A stretch of DNA of 64,000 nt from Kitasatospora sp. MAA19 (GCF_029894125.1 NZ_JARXYZ010000038.1:1-64000), one strand, 5' to 3'; shown: positions 8,742 through 17,858, numbered from the stretch's first letter. Translations and numbers: made by a program. The notes: generated by a model not told the origin, from the sequence alone.

Positions 8742-9041
8742 ATGCACGGTCGCGACGCCCACAGTGAGGAACCGGTCCGGGTGACCGCCTGGGTCCGGGG
8801 GAAGGTCCAGCAGGTCGGGTTCCGCTGGTGGACCAGGGCGCGGGCGCTGGAGATCGGCCTGACCGGCTACGCGAGCAATCTCGGCGACGGCCGGGTGCAG
8901 GTGGTCGCCGAGGGCCTGGCCGCCGACTGCGAACAGCTGCTGGAGCTGCTGCGCGGCCCGGACACGCCAGGCGGCGTCAGTGGCGTCACCGAGATCTGGA
9001 CGGCCGTCGGCCCCGGCTACGAGGGCTTCGAGATCCGCTGA
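8742..9041 (+). CDS. acyP: acylphosphatase
   Basis: 99 residues. Acylphosphatases hydrolyse the carboxyl-phosphate bond of acyl phosphates. The active-site signature is visible as VRGKVQQVGFRWW, giving the catalytic Arg in GFR, with the Asn in GYASNLGDGRVQV. The N-terminal ~12 residues are charged and could be dispensable if translation starts at the in-frame GTG of VTAW. It lies 29 bases after the HxlR gene. Confidence 0.93.
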   Translation: MHGRDAHSEEPVRVTAWVRGKVQQVGFRWWTRARALEIGLTGYASNLGDGRVQVVAEGLAADCEQLLELLRGPDTPGGVSGVTEIWTAVGPGYEGFEIR

Positions 9042-9446
9042 GCCCGGCCCGTACCCGGCGCGGGCCGGAACTGCTCCGCAACTGCCGGTGTCATGCGGTT
9101 GCCATCCGGGCAGACTCGTGGTTGACTCCGCATCGAACGATGATCCACGAGCACGTGGCCGGACCCGGCCCGAGACCCCCAGGCGTGACGACACCGCCAG
9201 GCAGGTGACAGGGGCGCGGTAGCGTGCGGTGATCGTGTTGACCCGTACCGTCTTTGGTGAGACGCTGGAAACCCGCGCACACGACCGCGTTTTCCCGGTA
9301 GGTGCATGCCCTCGTGAGCCCAGCTCACGGTGGTTGTGCCGTCAGTGCCCAGCCAGCACTGCCGGTGACGCGCCGCGCGTGCGTGCCCCTTCCCCCTAGA
9401 CCTGTACCGTTCCGGTTCGGTCACTCAGCGTGGAGGACCATTCATC
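9042..9446. promoter_or_regulatory. 405-base leader/promoter region of the 67-aa gene
   Basis: A terminator-like hairpin for acyP lies at 9044-9068 (arms CCGGCCCG and CGGGCCGG). TTGACC at 9238-9243 is a possible -35 element, though no convincing -10 follows. A perfect inverted repeat CGTGAGC/GCTCACG with a 3-base spacer lies at 9313-9329. No other gene is visible; the length suggests a long 5' UTR or several regulatory sites for the small downstream gene. Confidence 0.4.
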
Positions 9447-9650
9447 ATGGCAAAGGCGCTTCTCGGGTACGTCGGCGGCCCCGACCCGCGAATGCTCTCC
9501 GAGATGCGACGGCTTCAGCAGCGCGTCCAGGATCTTGAATCCGAGCTCCTTCGGATGCAGGCTGAGAACGACGCGCTCACCGCTGTCGCTGACGAGCACT
9601 CGCTGCTCAACAGCATCGATCTGGATCAGCGGGAGCCGGCTCTCACCTGA
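9447..9650 (+). CDS. small conserved coiled-coil protein
   Basis: 67 residues with a good GGAGGA ribosome-binding site at 9431-9436. After MAKALLGYVGGPDPRML the protein is a single predicted coiled coil, where LQQRVQDLESELLRM shows heptad leucines, and the tail is acidic. Small proteins of this shape precede smc in other streptomycetes as far as I recall, but no function is established. It has its own promoter region and its own terminator, so it is probably monocistronic. Confidence 0.75.
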   Translation: MAKALLGYVGGPDPRMLSEMRRLQQRVQDLESELLRMQAENDALTAVADEHSLLNSIDLDQREPALT

Positions 9651-9718
9651 GTCCCGCCCGGTCCTCGCAGATCGACGCCGCTGTGCACTGAGCCGCCCCG
9701 AAAGGGACGCAGCTTTGC

Positions 9719-9745
9719 AAGGGACGCCCGGTTGTGGCGTCCCTT
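9719..9745. terminator. terminator after the small coiled-coil gene
   Basis: Perfect 10-bp arms AAGGGACGCC (9719-9728) and GGCGTCCCTT (9736-9745) with a 7-base loop, 68 bases past the stop codon and about 100 bases before smc. Confidence 0.75.
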
Positions 9746-9841
9746 CGTCGTGTCCGGGTCGTGTCCGGGACGCGCGGCCCGCCGGGGATACAGTCGCCGT
9801 TGAGCCCTGGGCCCCTGGCGAGCGATGAGGAGACCGGCAGC

Positions 9842-12800
9842 GTGCACCTGAAGAGTCTGACGCTGCGCGGGTTCAAGTCCTTCGCCTCCAGCACCACCCT
9901 GCGTTTCGAGCCCGGCATCACCTGCGTGGTCGGCCCGAACGGCTCCGGCAAGTCGAACGTCGTCGACGCGCTGTCCTGGGTGATGGGGGAGCAGGGCGCC
10001 AAGTCGCTGCGCGGCGGAAAGATGGAGGACGTCATCTTCGCCGGGACCAGCGGGCGCCCCCCGCTCGGCCGCGCGGAGGTCAGCCTCACCATCGACAACG
10101 CCGACGGCGCCTTGCCGATCGACTACGCCGAGGTGACCATCACCCGGACCATGTTCCGCAACGGCGGCAGCGAGTACGCGCTCAACGGCGAGACCTGCCG
10201 CCTGCTGGACATCCAGGAACTCCTCTCCGACTCCGGCATCGGCCGCGAGATGCACGTCATCGTCGGCCAGGGCCAGCTGGACTCCGTCCTGCACGCCGAC
10301 CCGATGGGCCGCCGCGCCTTCATCGAGGAGGCGGCCGGCGTCCTCAAGCACCGCAAGCGCAAGGAGAAGGCGCTGCGGAAACTGGACGCGATGCAGGCCA
10401 ACCTCAACCGCGTCCAGGACCTGGTGGCCGAACTGCGCCGCCAACTCGGACCGCTCGGCCGGCAGGCCAGGATCGCCCGCCGCGCCGCCGGCATCCAGGC
10501 CGCGCTGCGCGACGCCCGGCTGCGGCTGCTCGCCGACGACCTGCTCGCCCTCCGCCAGGCCGTCGAGGCCGAGATCGCCGACGAACTGGCACTGCGGCTG
10601 CGCCGGACCACCGTCGAACAGGAGCTGGCCCACGCGGTGCAGCGCGAGGCGGTGCTGGAGGCGCAGGTCCAGCAGCTCGGCCCCAGCCTGGAGGCCGCCC
10701 GGCAGACCTGGTACCGGCTCTCCGCACTCGCCGAGCGCAGCCGCGGCACCATCGGGCTGGCCGAGGCCCGTGCCCGACACGCCGCCGCCGGGGGACAGGC
10801 CGAGGAGCGGCGCGGCCGTGACCCCGAGGAACTGGAGGAGGAGGCCGCGCGGGTCCGGGAGGAGGAGGCCGCGCTCACCGAGGCGCTGGAGGAGGCCCAG
10901 TACGCGCTGGCCGAGGCGGTCGAACGCAAGGGCGGGCTGGAGCGTGAGCTGGCCGCCGAGGAACGCCGCCTCCGGGACGCCGCCCGGGCCATCGCGGACC
11001 GCCGGGAGGGCCTGGCCCGGTTGCAGGGGCAGGCGGCCGCCGCCCGCTCCAGGGCGGCCTCCGCTGAGGCCGAGACCGGCCGGCTCGCCGAGGCCAGGGA
11101 CGACGCGCTGCTCCGGGCCGGGGCCGCGCAGGACGAGTACGACGAACTCCAGCGGCAGGTCGACGGCCTGGCCGGGGACGACGGGCAGGCCGAGGCCGCG
11201 CACCAGGAGGCCCGGGAGCGGCTCGCCGCCGTCGAACGCGACCTCGCCGCCGCCCGGGAGGTGGCCGGCGCCGCCGAGCGCGAGCGGGCCGGGCTCACCG
11301 CGCGGCACGAGGCGCTGTCCCTCGGGCTGCGCCGCAAGGACGGCACCGGAGCCCTGCTCGCCGCGGGGGAGCGGCTGAGCGGGCTGCTCGGTCCGGCGGC
11401 CGCCCTGCTGCGGATCGTCCCCGGGTACGAGGCGCCGGTGGCGGCGGCGCTCGGTGCGGCGGCCGACGCGGTGGCCGTCGACTCGCCCGGCACCGCCGCC
11501 GAGGCGCTGCGGCTGCTGCGCGCCCAGGACGCCGGCCGGGCCGCGCTGCTGATCGCGGGTGCGGGTGAACCGGCCGCCGACGCGGGGGAGCTGCCCGCCG
11601 GTGCCCGCTGGGCCGCCGAACTCCTCGACGGGCCGCCGGGGTTGGCCGATGCCGCACGGAGCCTGCTGGCTCGGGTGGCGGTCGTCGGCACCCTCGACGA
11701 GGCACTGCGGCTGATCGCGGACCGCCCCGGGCTGACCGCCGTCACCGCCGACGGGGACCGGCTCGGCGCCGGCTTCGCGCACGGCGGCTCCGACGGCGCA
11801 CCGAGCCTGCTGGAGACCCAGGCGGCGGTCGACGAGACCGCCCGGGCGATCGGTGAACTCACCGCCCGCTGCGCCGAGTCGGCCGAGTGCCTGGCCGAAC
11901 TCGCCGAGCGGCGGCGGGAGTCGGCCGACGCGGTGGATCAACTCGCCGACCGGCGGCGGCAGGCGGAGCGGGAACGGGCCCAGGTGGCAGGCGCGCTCGG
12001 CCGCCTCGGCGGGCAGGCCAGGGCCGCCGCCGGCGAGGCCGAACGGCTGTCCGCCGCCACCGCGCGGGCCGACCAGGGCCTGGACGAACTGCGCACCGCC
12101 GCCGAGGAGTTGGCCGAGCGGCTGGCCGCGGTCGAGGAGTCGGCGGATGCCGGGGAGGACGAGCCGGACACCGCAGAGCAGCAGCGGCTGGCCGAGGCCG
12201 CCACCGGCTCCCGGCAGGCCGAGCTGGAGGCCAGGCTCGCGGTGCGCACCCACGAGGAGCGGGTCCGCGCGCTCGCCGGCCGGGCGGACCAGCTGGACCG
12301 GGCCGCCCGCGCCGAGCGCGAGGCGCGCGCCCGGGCCGCCGAGCGCCGTCGCCGCGCCGCGCACGACGCCCGGGTCGCGAACGCCGTCGCGGCGGGCGCC
12401 CGGCAGCTGCTGGCCTGCCTGGAGGTGTCGCTGGCCCGCGCGGACGCCGGGCGGGCGGCGGTCGAGCAGGCGCGCGCCGAGCGCGAGACCGAACTGCGGG
12501 CGCACCGCGAGCAGGGCCGCGGCCTCAAGGAGGAACTGGACAAGCTGGTCGACGCCGGCCACCGGGACGAGGTGCTGCGGGCCGAGAAGCGGCTGCGGAT
12601 CGAGCAGTTGGAGGCCCGCGCGCTGGAGGAGTTCGGCATCGACGGCGGTGAACTGCTCGCCTCGTACGGGCCGGACCAGCTCGTCCCGCCGTCCCCCGAG
12701 GAGCCGGCCGCCGACGGCGCCGCAGCGGAGGGGCGGCAGTCCGGCGAGCCGCGCCCGTACGACCGGGCCGAGCAGGAGAAGCGCCTCAGGGCGGCGGAGC

Positions 12801-13483
12801 GGGCGTACCAGCAGCTGGGCAAGGTCAACCCGCTGGCGCTGGAGGAGTTCGCGGCGCTGGAGGAGCGCCACCGGTTCCTCGGCGAGCAGCTGGACGACCT
12901 CAAGCGCAGCCGGCGCGACCTGCTGGACATCGTCCGGGAGGTGGACGAGCGGGTCGAGCAGCTGTTCACCGCGGCGTACCACGACACCGCCGCCCAGTTC
13001 GAGGGCGTCTTCGCCCGGCTGTTCCCGGGCGGGGAGGGGCGGCTGGTGCTGACCGACCCGGCCAACATGCTCACCACCGGCGTCGAGGTGGAGGCCCGTC
13101 CGCCGGGCAAGAAGGTCAAGCGGCTGTCGCTGCTGTCCGGTGGCGAGCGCTCGCTGACCGCGGTGGCGCTGCTGGTGTCGATCTTCAAGGCCAGACCCAG
13201 CCCGTTCTACGTGATGGACGAGGTGGAGGCGGCGCTCGACGAGACCAACCTGCGCCGACTGGTCGGGATCATGGAGGAGCTGCGGGAGAGCTCCCAGCTG
13301 ATCGTGATCACCCACCAGAAGCTGACCATGGAGTCCGCGGACGCCCTCTACGGCGTGACCATGAAGGGGGACGGCATCTCGCAGGTGATCAGCCAGCGGC
13401 TGCGCGAGTCGGTACCTCCCGGTCGGCAGGCCGGGGGAGGGCGTCGGGAGCGGTCCGGGGCCGCCCGCAGCGCATCCGTGTAG
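9842..13483 (+). CDS. smc: chromosome segregation SMC ATPase
   Basis: 1213 residues from GTG 9842, which has GAGGAG upstream and gives the family start VHLKSLTLRGFKSFA. Smc is the core of the ScpAB-Smc condensin that organises and segregates the chromosome. Walker A GPNGSGKSN lies at residues 31-39. Long Ala/Glu/Arg-rich coiled-coil arms (~170-500 and ~670-1000) flank a hinge with GYEAPVAAALGAAADAVAV. The ABC signature LSGGERSLTAVALL is near 1097, and Walker B FYVMDEVEAALDE near 1121-1133. A short basic Gly/Arg tail ends the protein. ftsY follows. Confidence 0.97.
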   Translation: MHLKSLTLRGFKSFASSTTLRFEPGITCVVGPNGSGKSNVVDALSWVMGEQGAKSLRGGKMEDVIFAGTSGRPPLGRAEVSLTIDNADGALPIDYAEVTITRTMFRNGGSEYALNGETCRLLDIQELLSDSGIGREMHVIVGQGQLDSVLHADPMGRRAFIEEAAGVLKHRKRKEKALRKLDAMQANLNRVQDLVAELRRQLGPLGRQARIARRAAGIQAALRDARLRLLADDLLALRQAVEAEIADELALRLRRTTVEQELAHAVQREAVLEAQVQQLGPSLEAARQTWYRLSALAERSRGTIGLAEARARHAAAGGQAEERRGRDPEELEEEAARVREEEAALTEALEEAQYALAEAVERKGGLERELAAEERRLRDAARAIADRREGLARLQGQAAAARSRAASAEAETGRLAEARDDALLRAGAAQDEYDELQRQVDGLAGDDGQAEAAHQEARERLAAVERDLAAAREVAGAAERERAGLTARHEALSLGLRRKDGTGALLAAGERLSGLLGPAAALLRIVPGYEAPVAAALGAAADAVAVDSPGTAAEALRLLRAQDAGRAALLIAGAGEPAADAGELPAGARWAAELLDGPPGLADAARSLLARVAVVGTLDEALRLIADRPGLTAVTADGDRLGAGFAHGGSDGAPSLLETQAAVDETARAIGELTARCAESAECLAELAERRRESADAVDQLADRRRQAERERAQVAGALGRLGGQARAAAGEAERLSAATARADQGLDELRTAAEELAERLAAVEESADAGEDEPDTAEQQRLAEAATGSRQAELEARLAVRTHEERVRALAGRADQLDRAARAEREARARAAERRRRAAHDARVANAVAAGARQLLACLEVSLARADAGRAAVEQARAERETELRAHREQGRGLKEELDKLVDAGHRDEVLRAEKRLRIEQLEARALEEFGIDGGELLASYGPDQLVPPSPEEPAADGAAAEGRQSGEPRPYDRAEQEKRLRAAERAYQQLGKVNPLALEEFAALEERHRFLGEQLDDLKRSRRDLLDIVREVDERVEQLFTAAYHDTAAQFEGVFARLFPGGEGRLVLTDPANMLTTGVEVEARPPGKKVKRLSLLSGGERSLTAVALLVSIFKARPSPFYVMDEVEAALDETNLRRLVGIMEELRESSQLIVITHQKLTMESADALYGVTMKGDGISQVISQRLRESVPPGRQAGGGRRERSGAARSASV

Positions 13484-13530
13484 GGCGGCTGCGGTCCATC
13501 CGGGCTCCGGTCACGGATACTGGAGCCGTT

Positions 13531-14745
13531 ATGGAATACGTGATCCTTGCCGTAGTCATCGCCGTGGTCGCCGTCGGCGCGATCGCCGGCCTCGTCGTTT
13601 CCGGCAGACGACGCCAGCAACTGCCCCCGAAGTCGCAGGCGCCGGTCATCACGGCGCCGCCGACCACCCCGCAGGAGCCCCAGGTCGGCGAGGAGGCCGC
13701 GCCGCCGACCGAGGAGCCCCGCCGCACCGTCGAGGAGGTGCAGCTCCCTGAGGCCGAAGTCGAGGCCCCGGCCGAGGTCGAGGTCTCCGAGGCCGAGGCG
13801 GCCCCCGCCGTCGAGGTCCCCGAGCCCACCGCGGGCCGGCTGGTCCGGCTGCGCTCCCGGCTCTCCCGCTCGCAGAACTCGATCGGCAAGGGCCTGCTCT
13901 CGCTGCTCTCCCGCGAGCACCTGGACGAGGACACCTGGGAGGAGATCGAGGAGACCCTGCTGATCGCCGACGTCGGCGTGGCCCCCACCCAGGAGCTGGT
14001 CGAGCGGCTGCGCACCCGGGTGAAGGTGCTCGGCACCCGGACGCCCGACGAGCTGCGCGCGCTGCTGCGCGAGGAGCTGGTCGAGCTGGTCGGCAAGGAC
14101 GCCGACCGCACCGTCCGCTCCACCAAGCACGCGGAGGGCCCGGCCGTGGTCCTGGTGGTCGGCGTCAACGGCGTCGGCAAGACCACCACGACCGGCAAGC
14201 TCGCCCGCGTCCTGGTCGCCGACGGCCGGACGGTGGTGCTCGGCGCGGCCGACACCTTCCGTGCCGCCGCCGCCGACCAGCTGCAGACCTGGGGCGAGCG
14301 GGTCGGTGCGCGCACCGTGCGCGGCCCGGAGGGCGGCGACCCGGCGTCGATCGCCTTCGACGCGGTCAAGGAGGGCATCGCCGAGGGCGTCGACACCGTG
14401 CTGGTGGACACCGCCGGCCGGCTGCACACCAAGACCGGCCTGATGGACGAGCTGGGCAAGGTCAAGCGGGTCGTCGAGAAGCACGGCCCGGTGGACGAGG
14501 TGCTGCTGGTGCTGGACGCCACCACCGGCCAGAACGGCCTGATCCAGGCCCGGGTGTTCGCCGAGGTGGTCGACATCACCGGCATCGTGCTGACCAAGCT
14601 GGACGGCACCGCCAAGGGCGGCATCGTGGTCGCGGTCCAGCGCGAGCTGGGCGTGCCGGTCAAGCTGATCGGTCTGGGCGAGGGCGCGGACGACCTGGCG
14701 CCGTTCGAGCCGGGCGCGTTCGTGGACGCGCTGATCGGGGACTGA
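13531..14745 (+). CDS. ftsY: signal recognition particle receptor FtsY
   Basis: 404 residues. FtsY is the SRP receptor GTPase that docks Ffh-ribosome complexes at the membrane. An N-terminal hydrophobic helix (VILAVVIAVVAVGAIAGLVV) is followed by an acidic Glu/Pro/Ala region (~45-105), the NG domain with GVNGVGKTTTTGKL (G1), DTAGRLH (G3) and TKLDGTAKGG (G4). The N-terminal membrane anchor is typical of actinobacterial FtsY. It lies 47 bases after smc. Confidence 0.97.
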   Translation: MEYVILAVVIAVVAVGAIAGLVVSGRRRQQLPPKSQAPVITAPPTTPQEPQVGEEAAPPTEEPRRTVEEVQLPEAEVEAPAEVEVSEAEAAPAVEVPEPTAGRLVRLRSRLSRSQNSIGKGLLSLLSREHLDEDTWEEIEETLLIADVGVAPTQELVERLRTRVKVLGTRTPDELRALLREELVELVGKDADRTVRSTKHAEGPAVVLVVGVNGVGKTTTTGKLARVLVADGRTVVLGAADTFRAAAADQLQTWGERVGARTVRGPEGGDPASIAFDAVKEGIAEGVDTVLVDTAGRLHTKTGLMDELGKVKRVVEKHGPVDEVLLVLDATTGQNGLIQARVFAEVVDITGIVLTKLDGTAKGGIVVAVQRELGVPVKLIGLGEGADDLAPFEPGAFVDALIGD

Positions 14746-14777
14746 GGCCCCTCCCGTCCGTAGGGTCCGCTCCGCGA

Positions 14778-14853
14778 GGGGCGGGCCCTTTCGCGTACCC
14801 GGGCCCTGTTGCCCTACCCGGGTCCCGCTTCCGCACCCGGGCCCCTTCGGGTG
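14778..14853. repeat. degenerate 19-bp tandem repeats between ftsY and prim-pol gene
   Basis: Copies beginning ACCCGGGCCC-type at 14797, 14816 and 14835 have an exact 19-base period, with a more diverged fourth copy at about 14778. They fill most of the gap between the two convergent genes. The GC arms can also pair, so the block may act as a terminator. Confidence 0.55.
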
Positions 14854-14864
14854 TCCGGGGCCGT

Positions 14865-14898
14865 GGCGGCGGGCGGGTTACGGCGGCGGGCGGGTTAC
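14865..14898. repeat. 17-bp tandem repeat spanning the prim-pol stop codon
   Basis: Two perfect adjacent copies of GGCGGCGGGCGGGTTAC (14865-14881 and 14882-14898). The gene-proximal copy contains the stop codon of the minus-strand prim-pol gene (complement of 14895-14897). Confidence 0.8.
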
Positions 14899-15578
14899 GA
14901 CGCGAGCCAGGCGGGTTCGGCGGTGCGCTCGCGGCCGCGGTGGCAGGCGTAGGCGAGGGTGCCGAGCAGCAGCCGGGCCTCGGGCGGGCAGCCGGCGTTG
15001 TCGCGGGTGGGGCGGCGCAGCCAGCGGACCGGGCCGAGCGCGCCGAGCACGGTGGGCGGGGCGGCCACGTAGCTGCCCTCGCCGTGGCAGGCGAGGTCGA
15101 GCGCGGCGTCGTCCCAGCCCATCCGGTAGAGCAGGTCGGGCAGGCGGCGGGCGGCGCCGGCGGCGACCAGGAACTGCAGCCGGCCGGTGGGTGCGGCGAG
15201 CACCGGGCCGACCTGGGTGCCCATCCGCTCCAGCCGGACCAGCGCCTGCAGGCCGGCCTGCTCAGGGACGTCCAGGACGTCGAAGGCACGACCGGTCGGG
15301 AACAGGACCGAGCCCTCGGCGTCCGCGGCCCGGGCCCGGCGCTCGCCGCCCGGTACGGGGTGCAGACCGGGCGCGGCGCAGCGGGCGGTGCCGCAGGGAC
15401 AGCGGGTCGGGGCGGTGGCGGTGGCGGAGGCGGCCGGGCCGCCGGTGGCGACCGTCCAGCCCCAGCGGCCGGTGTACTCCGCGGCGGCCTGGGACGCGGT
15501 GACCTTGGTGCGGCGGCGCGCGCCCAGCGGTGTCAACCGCAGGTGCCCCAGTCGAAGTTCGCCGAACAGGTTGTCCAT
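14895..15578 (-). CDS. bifunctional DNA primase/polymerase (prim-pol) domain protein
   Basis: 227 residues. The start MDNLFGELRLGHLRL and the pattern of Cys residues (TRCPCGTARCAAPGLHP) match a streptomycete family annotated as bifunctional DNA primase/polymerase, N-terminal domain, found divergent to nsdA. In true prim-pols this domain is archaeo-eukaryotic primase-like and is joined to a helicase; here it stands alone and the acidic catalytic triad is not obvious to me, so enzymatic activity is uncertain. It is convergent with ftsY. Confidence 0.65.
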   Translation of the reverse strand: MDNLFGELRLGHLRLTPLGARRRTKVTASQAAAEYTGRWGWTVATGGPAASATATAPTRCPCGTARCAAPGLHPVPGGERRARAADAEGSVLFPTGRAFDVLDVPEQAGLQALVRLERMGTQVGPVLAAPTGRLQFLVAAGAARRLPDLLYRMGWDDAALDLACHGEGSYVAAPPTVLGALGPVRWLRRPTRDNAGCPPEARLLLGTLAYACHRGRERTAEPAWLAS

Positions 15579-16189
15579 GCCTCCCCCAACAGGTTCTCGT
15601 TGCCGATGGTTACGGGACGGTGACTGTGTGTTGCCGGTCCGTTGCGTGGTGCGTGGTGCGTCGTGCGGTGGCGGCGTGCGGCGCTCGGTGTGCGCCTGTT
15701 GCGGTGGTGCGCCTCGGGCGCCGCCTTGTGACGGGCGGCACCGATGCCGGATCGTCGGGTACGCGAGGTGGCCGCCGATCAGGTGGGCGGCAAACTCGCT
15801 TGTGGCTGCGGCGGGTTGCCGGGACTCGCCGGGTTTCGCCGGAGGACTTGGCGGCCCGCATATGCCGGACCGTCGGACTACCTAGTGAAGCGCGCGGGCC
15901 GTTGCTTCGGTTCACTCCTGGGGGTGGCGAAGGGTGGCGTTTCGCCAGGGCCGCTCCCGCGGGTGCCGCGCGGGGCATTACGTTCAGCACACGGACGTCG
16001 TCATGGAGTCGACTCCAGCCCCTCGGGGCACGGGAGTTGGGAATCTGACGCGCCGTCCGTAACGATGGCACACCAGTGCGACAGTACGGTACGGCAACAC
16101 CTCAGGCACGGCACGTCTGGCAAGGGCCCGCAACCGTCGGGCGTCACGATCGGGGCCCCGCAGGGGCCGGGCGGGATGGGGACGTTCCC
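15579..16189. promoter_or_regulatory. 611-base divergent region upstream of nsdA
   Basis: This region separates the prim-pol gene from nsdA. A 7-bp tandem repeat (TGCGTGG twice, then two variants) occupies about 15643-15670. Around 15891-15926 an imperfect dyad pairs AGTGAAGC with GCTTCGGTTCACT. The last ~120 bases before nsdA are presumably its leader. No protein-coding stretch with plausible homology and no structural RNA was seen. Confidence 0.4.
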
Positions 16190-17644
16190 ATGGCAGAGAA
16201 GCAACCCAACGAGAAGCTGACCACGTGGTTCGTCCGCAGCGGCTGGTCCAAGGGCGAGCTGGCCCGTCAGGTCAACCGCCGGGCCCGCCAGATCGGCGCC
16301 CACCACGTGTCCACCGACACCTCGCGGGTGCGTCGCTGGCTCGACGGCGAGCAGCCCCGTGAACCGATTCCCAAGATCATGTCGGAGCTCTTCTCCGAGC
16401 GCTTCGGCTCGGTGGTCTCGATCGAGGACCTCGGCCTGCGCGCCGCGATCCCGGTCTCCACCGTGGGTGGCGGCGTCGACCTGCCGTGGAGCGCGCCGCA
16501 GACCGTCCAGCTGATCAGCGACTACTCCCGCAGTGACCTGATGCTCAACCGTCGGGGCTTCCTCGGCACCTCGCTCGCGCTGACCGCCGGCGCCGCGCTG
16601 ATCGAGCCGATGCAGCGCTGGCTCACCCCCGGCCCGGGCGGCACGCCCACCCCGATCCTCGCCGCGGCCAACGGCGGCGACCCGTTCACCGGCCGGCTGT
16701 CCGAACCCGAGCTCGAACTGCTGGAGCAGACCACGGTCATGTTCCGCCAGTGGGACGCGCAGAACGGCGGCGGGCTGCGCCGCAAGGCCGTCGTCGGCCA
16801 GCTCCACGAGGTCACCGACCTGCTCCAGGAGACGTACAACGAGCACACCACCCGGCGGCTGTTCCGGCTCACCGCCGAACTCGCCCACCTGGCCGGATGG
16901 ATGTCGTACGACGTCGGGATGCACCCGAGCGCGCAGAAGTACTACGTGCTGGCCCTGCACGCGGCCAAGGAGGCGGGCGACCGCCCGTTCGGCGCACTGA
17001 TCCTCACCGACATGAGCCGCCAGATGATCCACCTCAACCGGGGCGAGGACGCCCTGGAGCTGATCCACCTCGCGCAGTACGGCAGCCGCGACACCGCCAC
17101 CGCGCGCCAGCAGTCCCTGCTGTACGCGATGGAGGCGCGCGCCTACGCCACCATCGGCGAGGTGAACCGCTGCGCCCGGGCCGTGCGGCTGTCCGAGGAC
17201 ACCTTCACCGACATCCGCGAGGGGGACGAGGAGCCGGACTGGCTGAAGTTCTTCTCGCCGGCCGAGCTGAACGCCGAGAACGCGCACTCCTTCCGGGACC
17301 TCGCCTACCACTCCGACAACGGCGAGCTGTACGCCTCGATGTCCGCGCCGGTGATGGAGCGCGCGGTGGACCTGTTCCGCCAGGACGGCGACCACGTGCG
17401 CTCGTACGCCTTCAACCTGATCGGCATGGCCAGCGTCCATCTGCTGCAGAAGGAGGCCGAGCAGGCCGCGGTGATGGCCGAGCAGGCGGTGGACATCGCC
17501 ACCAAGGTGCGCTCGGAGCGGCTGAACTCCCGGGTCCGCAAGACCACGGAGGCCGCGGCCGCCCGGTTCAAGGGCGTGGACGCGGTCAGCCGGCTCAAGG
17601 AGCGCGTGGTTCAGGACATTCCGGAGTACGTCTCGGTGGTCTGA
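16190..17644 (+). CDS. nsdA: developmental/antibiotic repressor NsdA
   Basis: 484 residues from ATG 16190 (MAEKQPNEKLTTWFVRSGWS). In S. coelicolor NsdA negatively affects sporulation and antibiotic production. The N-terminal ~90 residues resemble a helix-turn-helix module (KGELARQVNRRARQIG, then SRVRRWLDGEQPR). The middle and C-terminal parts are tetratricopeptide-like helices, as seen in KYYVLALHAAKEAGDRPFGA and later repeats. A segment RRGFLGTSLALTAGAALIEP near 120-140 is hydrophobic and Tat-like in appearance, but internal. It is followed by a terminator and then the amtB operon. Confidence 0.9.
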   Translation: MAEKQPNEKLTTWFVRSGWSKGELARQVNRRARQIGAHHVSTDTSRVRRWLDGEQPREPIPKIMSELFSERFGSVVSIEDLGLRAAIPVSTVGGGVDLPWSAPQTVQLISDYSRSDLMLNRRGFLGTSLALTAGAALIEPMQRWLTPGPGGTPTPILAAANGGDPFTGRLSEPELELLEQTTVMFRQWDAQNGGGLRRKAVVGQLHEVTDLLQETYNEHTTRRLFRLTAELAHLAGWMSYDVGMHPSAQKYYVLALHAAKEAGDRPFGALILTDMSRQMIHLNRGEDALELIHLAQYGSRDTATARQQSLLYAMEARAYATIGEVNRCARAVRLSEDTFTDIREGDEEPDWLKFFSPAELNAENAHSFRDLAYHSDNGELYASMSAPVMERAVDLFRQDGDHVRSYAFNLIGMASVHLLQKEAEQAAVMAEQAVDIATKVRSERLNSRVRKTTEAAAARFKGVDAVSRLKERVVQDIPEYVSVV

Positions 17645-17684
17645 GGACCCCGATCCGGCGGTCCGCCGACCCGCCCCGAGGACC

Positions 17685-17722
17685 CCGCCGACCGTGACGG
17701 CCGCCGCCGCCACGGTCGGCGG
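17685..17722. terminator. terminator after nsdA
   Basis: Perfect 12-bp arms CCGCCGACCGTG (17685-17696) and CACGGTCGGCGG (17711-17722) with a 14-base loop, about 40 bases after the stop. Confidence 0.7.
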
Positions 17723-17820
17723 TCCGTGCGCCACCGGCGGTGCCGTGCGGCGGCACGGTAACCCGTTCGGCCCTGCGGCAGGGCCGTGGTTCACGTGGCC
17801 GTAACCCGCGCGTCGCACGC

Positions 17821-17858
17821 GTCACGGCCGCGAAACAACCGGCCGCACTGGCCGAAAC
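17821..17858 (+). promoter_or_regulatory. putative GlnR binding site upstream of amtB
   Basis: GTCAC (17821-17825), six bases, then GAAAC (17832-17836) exactly fits the streptomycete GlnR half-site GTnAC-n6-GAAAC. A second GAAAC at 17854-17858 follows with the 22-base helical period expected for the b-site, although its GTnAC partner is degraded (CCGCA at 17843-17847). It lies ~117 bases before the amtB start. GlnR activates amtB-glnK-glnD under nitrogen limitation in S. coelicolor, so location and pattern agree. Confidence 0.75.

Noticed and set aside
9626..13315. A 1229-residue open frame antisense to smc
   Set aside because: It is the GC-rich shadow of the smc coding frame: composition is Gly/Leu/Arg/Gln-rich with no domain, whereas the plus strand has a complete Smc.
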